A stretch of DNA of 64,000 nt. Source: JANMCE01 sp031410595. GTDB lineage: Bacteria > Actinomycetota > Acidimicrobiia > Acidimicrobiales > Ilumatobacteraceae. A program made the translations under genes and the position numbers. This document shows positions 18,581-26,404 of the stretch, piece after piece. The stretch is taken from NCBI GenBank assembly GCA_031410595.1, contig JANNZM010000050.1, positions 78,291 to 142,290 of the forward strand, given 5' to 3'. The notes under the pieces are model-generated. The model was given only the letters and a program-made list of their open reading frames with translations, searched no databases and had not been told where the DNA came from. Position 1 is the first letter of the stretch; every line of letters begins with the position of its first letter.

Positions 18581-19812
18581 CGCTGTTTCTTACCTCCGCG
18601 GTCCTCATCTTCGGCCTCATCGGCGGAGTCATCCTCGGCGCCGGATGGGCCGGACGGCGAGTTCGTTCCGTGACGGCTTCGCTGTACCCCGCCACAACGC
18701 TGCGGCGCGGGAACACGCTTCCTGATGCTTTGTCGGGGCTCGAGACCGCCTCGGCCACCGCGCGCGACGACGCCCTCGCCATCAAGGAGTCCCTCGCCCT
18801 GATCCGCGGCTCTATGGACGCGCTGCCGTTCGGTGTTGTGGTGATGGAGCAGGGCGCCACGGTTGACTGGCGGAATCTGGTCGCTCGCAATCTGCTCGGC
18901 CCGACCCGTACCGGTCTGGTGATCGATGAAGCGGTAAAGCGCCAGCGTGCCGAAGCCCTCGTTGGCCGAACGTCGACCGAGACGATCGAGGTGCAGGGCC
19001 CACCCAACCGTGTGCTGGTTATCTCGGCCGTGCCGATCAACCGCTCCGAACAGGGTGCAAGCGGTGTGGTCATCATCGAAGACATCACTGCTCGCGCCCA
19101 TCTTGAAGCAGTTCGCAAAGACTTCGTAGCCAACATCAGCCACGAGCTGCGCACACCAGTAGGCGCGCTCGCGTTGTTGGCCGAGACACTGCAGGACGAA
19201 ACCGACCCTGAGGTGGTGTCCCGTTTCGCCGGCAAACTGGTCGACGAATCCCACCGGGTAGCCCGCATCGTCGACGACCTCCTTGAGTTGTCGGTGCTGG
19301 AAGGTGGAGCGGCCAAGCATCGAAACGAAGAGAACATCCACGACATGGTCTCTGACGCGCTCGCACGAGTTCGGACCCTGGCCGAATATCGCAGCATTGC
19401 GCTCGAGACCAGCGGGGTTGAAGCCGACCTCGTCGTGCCGTGCGAACGTCGTCAAGTGGTTTCGGCCGTATCCCATTTGGTTGAGAATGCAACGAAATAC
19501 TCCGAGGTGGGCGGGGTGGTCGCTATTGCCGCCGAGCGGTTGGGGGACGACATCACCATTCGCGTCACCGATACGGGTGTCGGCATTCCGGCCAAGGAAG
19601 TGGGCCGCATCTTCGAACGCTTCTATCGGGTTGATCCCGCCCGCAGTCGAAACACCGGCGGCACCGGTCTCGGCCTGGCCATCGTCCGCCACGTCGCCAG
19701 CAATCACAACGGCGACGTGACCGTTGAGTCAACGGAGGGCGTTGGCTCGACGTTCCGCCTGCGTCTTCCCTGCCTGGTCACCGCAGACGTTCTTACGAAA
19801 GGCTCGGCATGA
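18577..19812 (+). CDS. senX3: phosphate sensor histidine kinase (SenX3/PhoR-like)
   Basis: 411 residues: one N-terminal transmembrane helix (about 2-24), a PAS-like region (about 75-170), then HisKA with the phospho-acceptor H of NISHELRTP (about 189) and HATPase with N box LVENATKYSE (about 300), GVGIP and GTGLGLAI. The single membrane helix plus PAS layout matches SenX3/PhoR kinases controlled through PhoU and Pst. It starts at GTG inside the phoU stop. The gene symbol is by architecture and context. Confidence 0.88.
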   Translation: MTLFLTSAVLIFGLIGGVILGAGWAGRRVRSVTASLYPATTLRRGNTLPDALSGLETASATARDDALAIKESLALIRGSMDALPFGVVVMEQGATVDWRNLVARNLLGPTRTGLVIDEAVKRQRAEALVGRTSTETIEVQGPPNRVLVISAVPINRSEQGASGVVIIEDITARAHLEAVRKDFVANISHELRTPVGALALLAETLQDETDPEVVSRFAGKLVDESHRVARIVDDLLELSVLEGGAAKHRNEENIHDMVSDALARVRTLAEYRSIALETSGVEADLVVPCERRQVVSAVSHLVENATKYSEVGGVVAIAAERLGDDITIRVTDTGVGIPAKEVGRIFERFYRVDPARSRNTGGTGLGLAIVRHVASNHNGDVTVESTEGVGSTFRLRLPCLVTADVLTKGSA

Positions 19813-20537
19813 GCACTGAAGCAACTCTCCTGCTGGTGGAGGACGAAGAGTCCTTTATTGACGCGCTCACGGTCGGCCTCACTCGCGAGGGCTTCAAGGT
19901 GGTCGTCGCTCGTGACGGCGCCGAAGCGTTGGCGTGCTTTGACCAGGTCGCTCCCGACCTTGTGCTCCTCGACGTGATGCTCCCGAAGATGTCGGGTCTC
20001 GACGTGTGCCGAGCGCTGCGCAAAAAGAGCAATGTTCCCATCATCATGGTGACAGCGCGCGCCGGAGAGATCGATACCGTGGTTGCCCTAGAAGTGGGGG
20101 CCGACGATTACGTCACCAAGCCGTACCGTTTACGGGAACTGGTGGCGCGAATGCGTGCCGTGTTGCGGCGTGGCGGGCGCGATGAAGGCGCAGCTGGGCA
20201 GGTTGCAGCGGTTGAGGTGCGAACCGGCCCAGGTGCGGGTGATGTCGAGGTTGACGTCGAGCGCCATGAGGTGACGGTTCGCGGGCAATTGGTGCAGCTC
20301 CCGTTGAAGGAGTTCGATCTGCTTGAGCTCTTAGTGGCCAACGGCGGTCGTGTTCTCCCCCGCGACGTCATCCTCGACCGGGTGTGGGGCTCGGATTATT
20401 ACGGTGACACCAAGACGCTCGACGTGCACATCAAACGGCTTCGCCAACGCATCGAACCCGATCCGGCGAACCCGCAACGCATCGTTACCATTCGGGGTTT
20501 GGGCTATAAGTACATGCCGACGTCCGGTCAGGATTAG
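19809..20537 (+). CDS. regX3: phosphate response regulator (RegX3/PhoB-like)
   Basis: 242 residues: receiver domain with acidic pocket E11-D12-E13, phospho-acceptor D55 (LLDVML) and the TKPY lysine, then an OmpR-type winged helix (LPLKEFDLLELL ... VWGSDYYGDTKTLDVHIKRLRQRIE). It is expected to bind the PHO-box repeats upstream of pstS. ATGA overlap with the kinase gene. Confidence 0.9.
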   Translation: MSTEATLLLVEDEESFIDALTVGLTREGFKVVVARDGAEALACFDQVAPDLVLLDVMLPKMSGLDVCRALRKKSNVPIIMVTARAGEIDTVVALEVGADDYVTKPYRLRELVARMRAVLRRGGRDEGAAGQVAAVEVRTGPGAGDVEVDVERHEVTVRGQLVQLPLKEFDLLELLVANGGRVLPRDVILDRVWGSDYYGDTKTLDVHIKRLRQRIEPDPANPQRIVTIRGLGYKYMPTSGQD

Positions 20538-20574
20538 CCCTAAAACTGTCGGGTTGGCCTAGGGAAATCCCTCG

Positions 20575-20603
20575 TTGCGGGCAGGGCATCCCGTCTGTAT
20601 TCT
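20575..20603 (+). promoter_or_regulatory. candidate sigma70-type promoter of the BTAD regulator
   Basis: TTGCGG (20575-20580) and TATTCT (20598-20603) are separated by exactly 17 nt, just after regX3 and before the regulator gene. They allow transcription independent of the pst operon. Confidence 0.4.
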
Positions 20604-20623
20604 GGCAAGATTCAGATCATTTC

Positions 20624-22864
20624 TTGACGAAGCGGTCGCACACTTGTGCGGTACTTCGAGTCGGCGGACAGACCGCGATGGGAAGGCCCGTCTTGCACTC
20701 GACCGCAGTGTTTTCCGCAAAGTACGCGTCGCCTCGGTCCACGCCTGCCTGGGCCGATAGCGACGCGACTCGGTCGCTTCTTGCTTCATCTGTCACCTGC
20801 ATTTCGACACCACCGGGCTTCTTGCATTTGCCCGATGTGGCTCACGAACTCGGTGATGATGCCCTGTGGATCTGGCTCGATGAGTTCGACAATGACCCCG
20901 TGTCACTCGTCGGTTCGATCGACGCGGGCGTCAGGCTTCGGTTGGGCACCGGTTGCGACGTCATGGTGCGGAACAGTTGGGTGGCCGACTCGCTCGACTC
21001 GGCCGAGGCCTGGCGCGAACGGCTAGGCCTCTTCGGTGCCGAGTTGACCGAAGCGCTCTGCGGTCGAGCGCTGGTGCTATGCAGCGGGGGAGCGCGTCTT
21101 CGTTCGACGGCACTCGACGCGGTACTCAACGGCTTTTTCCCGACGATGGGCAAGTCGCGCGTGGTCTTGGCCACCGGCGAGAATCCTCTGGCCTCGAGCC
21201 TCGTTTCCGGCACGGTGGGCCAGCAACAACTCCGTGTCACCTCAGCCCAGGTCGGTGCGTTGGGCCGCAGCCTGGCTCCCGAGCTAACGCCTGCCACCGT
21301 TCGTCGGGTGGCCAAGGTGGTGAACGGCCGCGGCGCCACGCTTACCCAGGTTCTGCTCACCGGCTCTCTGCTCGATCCCGTCATGTTTGGGCGAATCTTG
21401 GCGCGTGCCTCCTCGCTCGACGACCTACTGCAGTCAATGGTGACGGTGTCGCTCCGCGATGCTCGCCCAGAGGTCGTTGCGACCCTTGCGATCGTGGGTC
21501 GTCTGGGCATCACCCACCCTCGTCTCATCGAGGCAACGGTCGGTCGGTCATCCACCATCGGTGCCGCGTGGCTGCTCGACTTGGAGGATGACTGGGGTCT
21601 TGCCGATCCGCTCTGGCGGCGGGCTCTTTCAACGGTGCTCGGCCAGAGCGGCGGGCTCGACCGAGACGCGCTCGGTCGTCTTGGCGGCCAACTCGTGGCC
21701 GAGGGAGCGCCTGAGTTGGCCCTCTCACTGTTCTGGGATGCGAACGACCTTCGCGGACTATCTCAAGCGCTCGAACTGTTCGCCGAGCGACCGGACGCGG
21801 AACGACGATGGGCAATTCGCGGCCATGGCCTGTTGTTGCCCCGCTCCGATGCGCCGGGAGGCTGTCGTCGTATCGATGACAGCACCGGTCGAACGCTCGC
21901 CCGCTCGTGGAGGTGGATCCAACGACTGCTCTGCAGGCGCCAATCCGCACCGGCGCTGTCCCTACCTACCTTTGTCCTGCCGGCGCCAACCTCGCCAGCC
22001 GAAGCATCGCCCCAACATGCCGAGGCCCTCATTGCCGACCCCAAACCCGAACGCACGATGGAGGCGGTCCCGTCGTCGGAGATCGCTCCGCCGTGGGGTG
22101 ACGCCCGGTGCGTCGTGCGACTGCTCGGCTTGTTCGAGTTCAGCGTCGATGGCGTCACCGTCACCGAGTGGGCCGGAGCCCGCGGGCGCTCGGTGCTCAA
22201 ATATCTGCTCGTCCACCGTGGGCGCCCGGTGCGAAAAGAGACGTTGATGGAGACGTTCTGGCCCGGTGCCGATCCTGATGCGTCGCGTAACCGTCTCAAC
22301 GTTGCGCTGTCCAGTGTGCGACGTTCGTTGCGCCCCGTCGTTGGCGACATGCCGGTGGTACTCCACCACGAGGGCACCTATCGACTGAACCCGGCGCTCA
22401 GCATCTGGATCGATGTCGAGGCGTTCGAGCAACGAGCAGCCGTTGGCGTCAGACTGCACCGCGCTGGTGATGTCACTGCGGCGTCGGTGGCGTTGCGCGA
22501 CGCCGTGGATATCTACGGGGGTTCCTTCGTTGAGGATGACCTCTTCGAGGAATGGATGAGCCCACCTCGTGAACGCCTGCGTGTGCTGTTCCTCGATCTG
22601 CTTGACCGACTCGGTGACATCGCGTTCACCCAGGGGAACTACGACATGTGCATTGATGTCGGTCAAAAGATCCTCGCCGACGACTCCTGCCGAGAAGACA
22701 CCCACCGTCGCCTCATGCGCTGCTACGGCCGACAGGGTCGCCCCCACCTGGCCCTTCGGCAGTATCACTCGTGCGTCTCGTCGCTGCGTTCCGAACTTGC
22801 CATCGACCCGTCCGCAGAAACCGTCGTCCTCTACGAAGACATCCGCCAACACCGCTTGGTGTGA
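20624..22864 (+). CDS. BTAD-domain transcriptional regulator with MalT-like region lacking a P-loop
   Basis: 746 residues from TTG 20624; ATG 20678 is an alternative start. The C-terminal 250 residues hold an OmpR-type winged helix (LLGLFEFSVDGV...RGRSVLKYLLVHRGRPV) and a bacterial transcriptional activation domain, as in SARP-type regulators. The N-terminal part resembles a MalT-like STAND ATPase (ALWIWLDEFDNDPVSLVGSI), but the expected GxxGxGKT is replaced by STPPGFLHLPD, so ATP binding looks lost. Low-complexity Ala/Pro linkers join the parts. The targets are unknown. Confidence 0.75.
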   Translation: MTKRSHTCAVLRVGGQTAMGRPVLHSTAVFSAKYASPRSTPAWADSDATRSLLASSVTCISTPPGFLHLPDVAHELGDDALWIWLDEFDNDPVSLVGSIDAGVRLRLGTGCDVMVRNSWVADSLDSAEAWRERLGLFGAELTEALCGRALVLCSGGARLRSTALDAVLNGFFPTMGKSRVVLATGENPLASSLVSGTVGQQQLRVTSAQVGALGRSLAPELTPATVRRVAKVVNGRGATLTQVLLTGSLLDPVMFGRILARASSLDDLLQSMVTVSLRDARPEVVATLAIVGRLGITHPRLIEATVGRSSTIGAAWLLDLEDDWGLADPLWRRALSTVLGQSGGLDRDALGRLGGQLVAEGAPELALSLFWDANDLRGLSQALELFAERPDAERRWAIRGHGLLLPRSDAPGGCRRIDDSTGRTLARSWRWIQRLLCRRQSAPALSLPTFVLPAPTSPAEASPQHAEALIADPKPERTMEAVPSSEIAPPWGDARCVVRLLGLFEFSVDGVTVTEWAGARGRSVLKYLLVHRGRPVRKETLMETFWPGADPDASRNRLNVALSSVRRSLRPVVGDMPVVLHHEGTYRLNPALSIWIDVEAFEQRAAVGVRLHRAGDVTAASVALRDAVDIYGGSFVEDDLFEEWMSPPRERLRVLFLDLLDRLGDIAFTQGNYDMCIDVGQKILADDSCREDTHRRLMRCYGRQGRPHLALRQYHSCVSSLRSELAIDPSAETVVLYEDIRQHRLV

Positions 22865-22932
22865 TAACGCGCAGCGACCCACCGACTCCCGGTGAGGGCG
22901 AATTCAAAGAGTGATACGAAGGGGATTGACAA

Positions 22933-22971
22933 AGCCCACCGCGACCCGCTGTCGACGGGGCGCGATGGGCT
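22933..22971. terminator. bidirectional hairpin between convergent genes
   Basis: Arms AGCCCACCGCG and CGCGATGGGCT pair with one mismatch, and inner CCCG/CGGG can extend the stem. The hairpin lies between the 3' ends of the BTAD gene and the minus-strand gene at 22991. There is no U-tract, as is common in Actinobacteria. Confidence 0.5.
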
Positions 22972-22990
22972 CAGCATGGAACATTCCCGG

Positions 22991-23458
22991 TTAGGGGGTT
23001 GTCTCGTAGAACTCCAGGGTGGGCCCGTCCGAGAATCCGGCGACGGACTGCTTAATGCCCTTGTCCGTGCCTGGGCCAGCGGTGTTCTCGTAGACGATGG
23101 CGACCGTCAGGTCGTACAGACCCTTCGAAACCTTGCCTGCGGGCACCTTGATCAACGTCTCGTACTGGCGTGGTAGCGGCAACGATGGAGCGCTGTTGAC
23201 CTTGACTTCGATGGTCGGTGCGACGCGGCCACTGAAGGTTGCCTCACCATCCCGATCATCGAGGTAAGCCGTGATGAACCAGGTTCCTCCCATAAGGGCG
23301 GCTCCGACGTCGTCGATCTCCCACTTGACATCAATCTGCCACGGATCGATCGTCTCGATCACGTTCTGCGGCGTGGCGGGGTCAAACGGATCTTGGACCA
23401 TGATCGACATTTTGCCCTTGACGCCCGGGTAGTCCATCTCAAATGCTGTATCTGCCAT
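22991..23458 (-). CDS. conserved-looking protein of unknown function, predicted beta-rich
   Basis: 155 residues, no signal peptide or membrane segment, rich in beta-strand patterns (TWFITAYLDDRDGEATFSG, TIEVKVNS, YDLTVAIVYEN, PTLEFYE). I do not recognise a family; an Ig-like beta sandwich is likely. AAAGGA lies 8 nt before ATG 23458. It is divergent from the HhH gene at 23715, whose C-terminal half has a similar strand pattern, so the two may be functional partners. Confidence 0.65.
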   Translation of the reverse strand: MADTAFEMDYPGVKGKMSIMVQDPFDPATPQNVIETIDPWQIDVKWEIDDVGAALMGGTWFITAYLDDRDGEATFSGRVAPTIEVKVNSAPSLPLPRQYETLIKVPAGKVSKGLYDLTVAIVYENTAGPGTDKGIKQSVAGFSDGPTLEFYETTP

Positions 23459-23714
23459 TGGGTGTTTCCTTTCCTGAGGAGGACGACCAGAGCAGCGCTC
23501 CCGGTCGACGCACCCGGAGTGTCCGGTGGTGCGTACCCTGAACGTACGGAAGGCCGCATAACGACCGCGATAGCAGTGGTGTCTGCAAACAAAACTTGCG
23601 CGAAGTCGAAGAATGTTCGTCCATTAGGTGTTTGCATCGCGGCCGTTAAGTGCTCTCGCGTACGTTGCCAAAGGAAGTCCCGAGAAGCATGCTGCCGAAA
23701 GGTCAGGAAACGAC

Positions 23715-24587
23715 ATGGCCAAGACGACAACGCAGGTTGCGAACGACGACCTGTCCCGCATTCGTCAGCTTGGACCAGGCACCATCAAATGCTTTGAAGA
23801 AGCGGGGCTCGGCGGCCTTCGCTCGCTCGCGGCAAAGACGCCACGTGAACTCTCAGCGCTGTGCGGTTACCCCATCGACCGCATCATGAAGGAGGACTGG
23901 ATCGGCCAGGCCATGCGAATGACCGGCGGGGCCACTCATCGCTCGGAGTTGGTCGTCGCCCCGCCCGATGATCCGTCGCATCGAGTGGCCACATTCCGCC
24001 TCGAAGTCACCATTCAACCCGACGGTCGCGTCCATCACACCGACGTCATGTACCTCCAGAATGAGGTGATCCGCGAAATCTGGAGCGACTGGGAGACGAC
24101 TCGCCTTGTCGACTTTGTGCAGCGAGTTGCGGAGTTCGAAAGGCCAGAAGACCGACAGGCGGCCGCCGCCAGTGCCGCGGCCAGGCCAGAACTATCGGCG
24201 AGCGATGCACCGCCAGCGGAACCGCCCGGCTTCGAGCTCGGGTTTCAGCTCCCCGGAAGTTCGACGGCGACACAGCTCATTGATGGCGAGGAACACCCGG
24301 AACTCGTTATCGGGTTCTCCCTGCAGGGCATTGTGGCGCAGCCGACACAGCCGGTTCGCTTCAAAGTCATCGTCATCGGTATCGAGATCGAGGGAGACCA
24401 CCGCAGTGTGGTGGCGGAGTCGGCTGCGACCGAACGCTTCGGAGACGGCGAGTTCTATCTCCGGCTTCCGGCGTGGATACCCGAGGCGGGTATGCATCGC
24501 CTGCGAGCCGACGTCGTGGTTGCGCCGGAGGCCGACGACGTGGGCACGTTGGTGCGGTTGCGTTCCAGTCCGGTGATGATCACCTGA
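23715..24587 (+). CDS. helix-hairpin-helix protein with C-terminal beta-rich domain, unknown function
   Basis: 290 residues. The N-terminus (about 10-55) reads as a helix-hairpin-helix unit (IRQLGPGTIKCFEEAGLGGLRSL), a motif often used for non-specific DNA binding or protein scaffolding. The middle is an Ala/Pro linker (about 140-170). The rest is beta-rich (ELVIGFSLQGIV, FKVIVIGIEIEG, MHRLRADVVVAP). ATG 23715 is chosen over the upstream in-frame start because it begins the conserved-looking part. The 256-bp gap to the divergent gene at 23458 should contain both promoters. No function is assigned. Confidence 0.6.
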   Translation: MAKTTTQVANDDLSRIRQLGPGTIKCFEEAGLGGLRSLAAKTPRELSALCGYPIDRIMKEDWIGQAMRMTGGATHRSELVVAPPDDPSHRVATFRLEVTIQPDGRVHHTDVMYLQNEVIREIWSDWETTRLVDFVQRVAEFERPEDRQAAAASAAARPELSASDAPPAEPPGFELGFQLPGSSTATQLIDGEEHPELVIGFSLQGIVAQPTQPVRFKVIVIGIEIEGDHRSVVAESAATERFGDGEFYLRLPAWIPEAGMHRLRADVVVAPEADDVGTLVRLRSSPVMIT

Positions 24588-24596
24588 CGGGTGCGG

Positions 24597-24800
24597 TTAC
24601 GGAAGCACCCAGTTGACCTCAATGGGGGCCATCGTGAGGCCGCCCTTTCCGCCGGTGTGGACGGCTTCGTCGTCACCGCGGATGATGACGTCGCGATGGA
24701 ACGGTTCCCAGGCGAGCAGCATCTTGCGCCCGCATTCGTCGCATTCCCACAGTTCGCGACCGTTGGAATCGGTCTGAGTCAGGGTCATTGAGTGTTGCAT
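24597..24800 (-). CDS. small CxxC protein, unknown function
   Basis: 67 residues with one CDECGRK knuckle preceded by a Trp (LWECDEC) and followed by W-E-P-F-H and a GDDEAVHTGGKGG stretch. A second cysteine pair is missing, so zinc binding would need dimerisation or His ligands. AGGAG lies 5 nt before ATG 24800. The frame extends upstream without support. Confidence 0.6.
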   Translation of the reverse strand: MQHSMTLTQTDSNGRELWECDECGRKMLLAWEPFHRDVIIRGDDEAVHTGGKGGLTMAPIEVNWVLP

Positions 24801-24914
24801 TTCCGCTCCTGTCCGCTCCCGCGGGGTGCTCGTGAGTCCACTTGGCCTCCATGCTATGCGCCGTTGTCCCACTTGTCGCGTTCATCCGCGCGCAATTCGC
24901 GCGAAGCGCGCAGG

Positions 24915-25508
24915 TCAGCAGGAGCGTTCGATAAGGAGTGCTTTCGACAGTGCGGCCCATTCGTAGACCACTCGGATCGGCCACCGAGTGATGCTTACCC
25001 TGGTGGTGATTGCACCAAGTTTCCCGGGAAAACATCGACTGATGAGCCATTTGCTGCGGGCGACATGGGGAGGATCGGTCACGAAGATCAATGAAGTCCA
25101 GCCGTGTTCTTTGGCGATGCGGGCGAACCCTGAGGCTTCGCCCTTGGTCGAGTCCTCTGCCGGCGAAAAACAAACGACCGTGACGTTTTCGATGTTGGCC
25201 GGGCAATCCTGTGGCCGCTCGGCGTGGTGGGAGATGACGAGATTTGGTGCCACCCCGGCGGTCACAGCCTGGATGGCCTTGGCCCGCCGCAGACCGACGA
25301 GGTCATCCAACACCACCACGGCGTCGGCATGCGTAGCCGACCCCTTCGCAGGAAACACGAAAAGGACCGCGGTAAGGATGGAGAACAGGGCGACCGCCAC
25401 CGCCGCAGCCACTCGCCGTCGGTTGGCTGGTGGACGCACATCGAGCACAGTAGCGCCCGCGGCCAAACGAGTGATGATCGGCCCTCTACTCTGGCCCGAT
25501 GTCATCAC
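24915..25508 (-). CDS. YdcF/DUF218 family protein, membrane-anchored
   Basis: About 197 residues: one N-terminal transmembrane helix (VAAAVAVALFSILTAVLFVF), then a DUF218 fold (ADAVVVLDDLVGLRRAKAIQAV, TKGEASGFARIAKEHGW, SLIFVTDPPHVARSKWL). The canonical early GGG is altered (VVLDD). Family members act at the cell envelope, but the biochemical role is unclear. The start overlaps the divergent gene at 25499; GTG codons downstream (about 25444 or 25435) are plausible alternatives. Confidence 0.65.
   Translation of the reverse strand: MMTSGQSRGPIITRLAAGATVLDVRPPANRRRVAAAVAVALFSILTAVLFVFPAKGSATHADAVVVLDDLVGLRRAKAIQAVTAGVAPNLVISHHAERPQDCPANIENVTVVCFSPAEDSTKGEASGFARIAKEHGWTSLIFVTDPPHVARSKWLISRCFPGKLGAITTRVSITRWPIRVVYEWAALSKALLIERSC
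25487..25492 (+). promoter_or_regulatory. candidate -10 box, leaderless start of the dehydrogenase gene
   Basis: TACTCT ends exactly 6 nt before ATG 25499, so transcription would begin at or next to the start codon. No Shine-Dalgarno is present. Confidence 0.5.
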
Positions 25509-26401
25509 CGAAACGTTTGGGATTCGTCGGCCTCGGCATCATGGGCGAGCCAATGGCCGGCCATCTGGCCGCTGCGGGTTACGAACTGACGGTGTACGAC
25601 CTCGACGCTGCAGCGGCGCGACGGGTCAAGGGTTCGTTCGACAACGTCGTGATCGCAAGCACCGCGGCTGCGGTCGCCGCCAACGCGGAGGTGGTCGTCA
25701 CGATGCTGCCCGACGGCAACGCGGTGCGTGACGTGACCTTCGGCGCCGATGGCTTGGCGGATGGGTTTCGCGCCGGATCGCTGTTGCTTGACACGTCGTC
25801 GTCGCAACCGTGGCTCACCAGGCAAACTGCCACGAAGCTGGCGGCGAGTGGTGTCGACATGGTGGACGCCGCTGTGTCGGGAGCGCAGTGGGGCGCGCAG
25901 GAAGCCGACCTGGTGTTCATGGTCGGCGGCTCGCTCGAATCGGTGGCCCGTGTCGCGCCAATCCTGTCGATTCTAGGTCGGGTGCACTTCCATGTCGGGC
26001 CGCTCAGCTCTGGTCACGTGATGAAGTGCATCAACAACACGATCACCGCAATGACTTTTCTGGCGACGGCTGAAGGACTCGCGTTAGGGATGCGCTGCGG
26101 GCTCGATGGCGCCGCCATGAATAACGTGCTCAACGAGTCAACGGGCATGTCGTGGATCACGCGCAACCACATCGAGCAGCGCATTCTGAGCCGCTCCTTT
26201 GATGACCCGTTTCGACTCGAACTCATGTTGAAAGACATCGGCATCGCCACTGCGCTCGCCAAAGAGCAGCAGGTGCCAATGATGCTTTCTGGCCTGGGGG
26301 AAGAGCTCTACCGAGCCGCAGTCGCGCACCCTGATCGCGGCGAGAGTATTAGCGAAATTGCCCGCTGGGTCGAACAGCAAATGGGTACCGAAATCCGCTG
26401 A
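25499..26401 (+). CDS. NAD(P)-dependent 3-hydroxyisobutyrate dehydrogenase-like oxidoreductase
   Basis: 300 residues: N-terminal Rossmann GLGIMGEPMAGHL, substrate motif DAAVSGAQWGA and the catalytic-lysine segment GHVMKCINNT of the beta-hydroxyacid dehydrogenase family. It acts on a short beta-hydroxy acid such as 3-hydroxyisobutyrate or tartronate semialdehyde; the exact substrate is not readable. It overlaps the 5' end of the divergent ydcF-like gene. A second, distinct paralogue lies at 53026. Confidence 0.87.
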   Translation: MSSPKRLGFVGLGIMGEPMAGHLAAAGYELTVYDLDAAAARRVKGSFDNVVIASTAAAVAANAEVVVTMLPDGNAVRDVTFGADGLADGFRAGSLLLDTSSSQPWLTRQTATKLAASGVDMVDAAVSGAQWGAQEADLVFMVGGSLESVARVAPILSILGRVHFHVGPLSSGHVMKCINNTITAMTFLATAEGLALGMRCGLDGAAMNNVLNESTGMSWITRNHIEQRILSRSFDDPFRLELMLKDIGIATALAKEQQVPMMLSGLGEELYRAAVAHPDRGESISEIARWVEQQMGTEIR

Positions 26402-26404
26402 CCT

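Noticed and set aside
23600..23625. possible SOS box near the HhH gene
   Set aside because: CGAA and TTCG are present but the spacing is too short for the CGAAC N4 GTTCG consensus.
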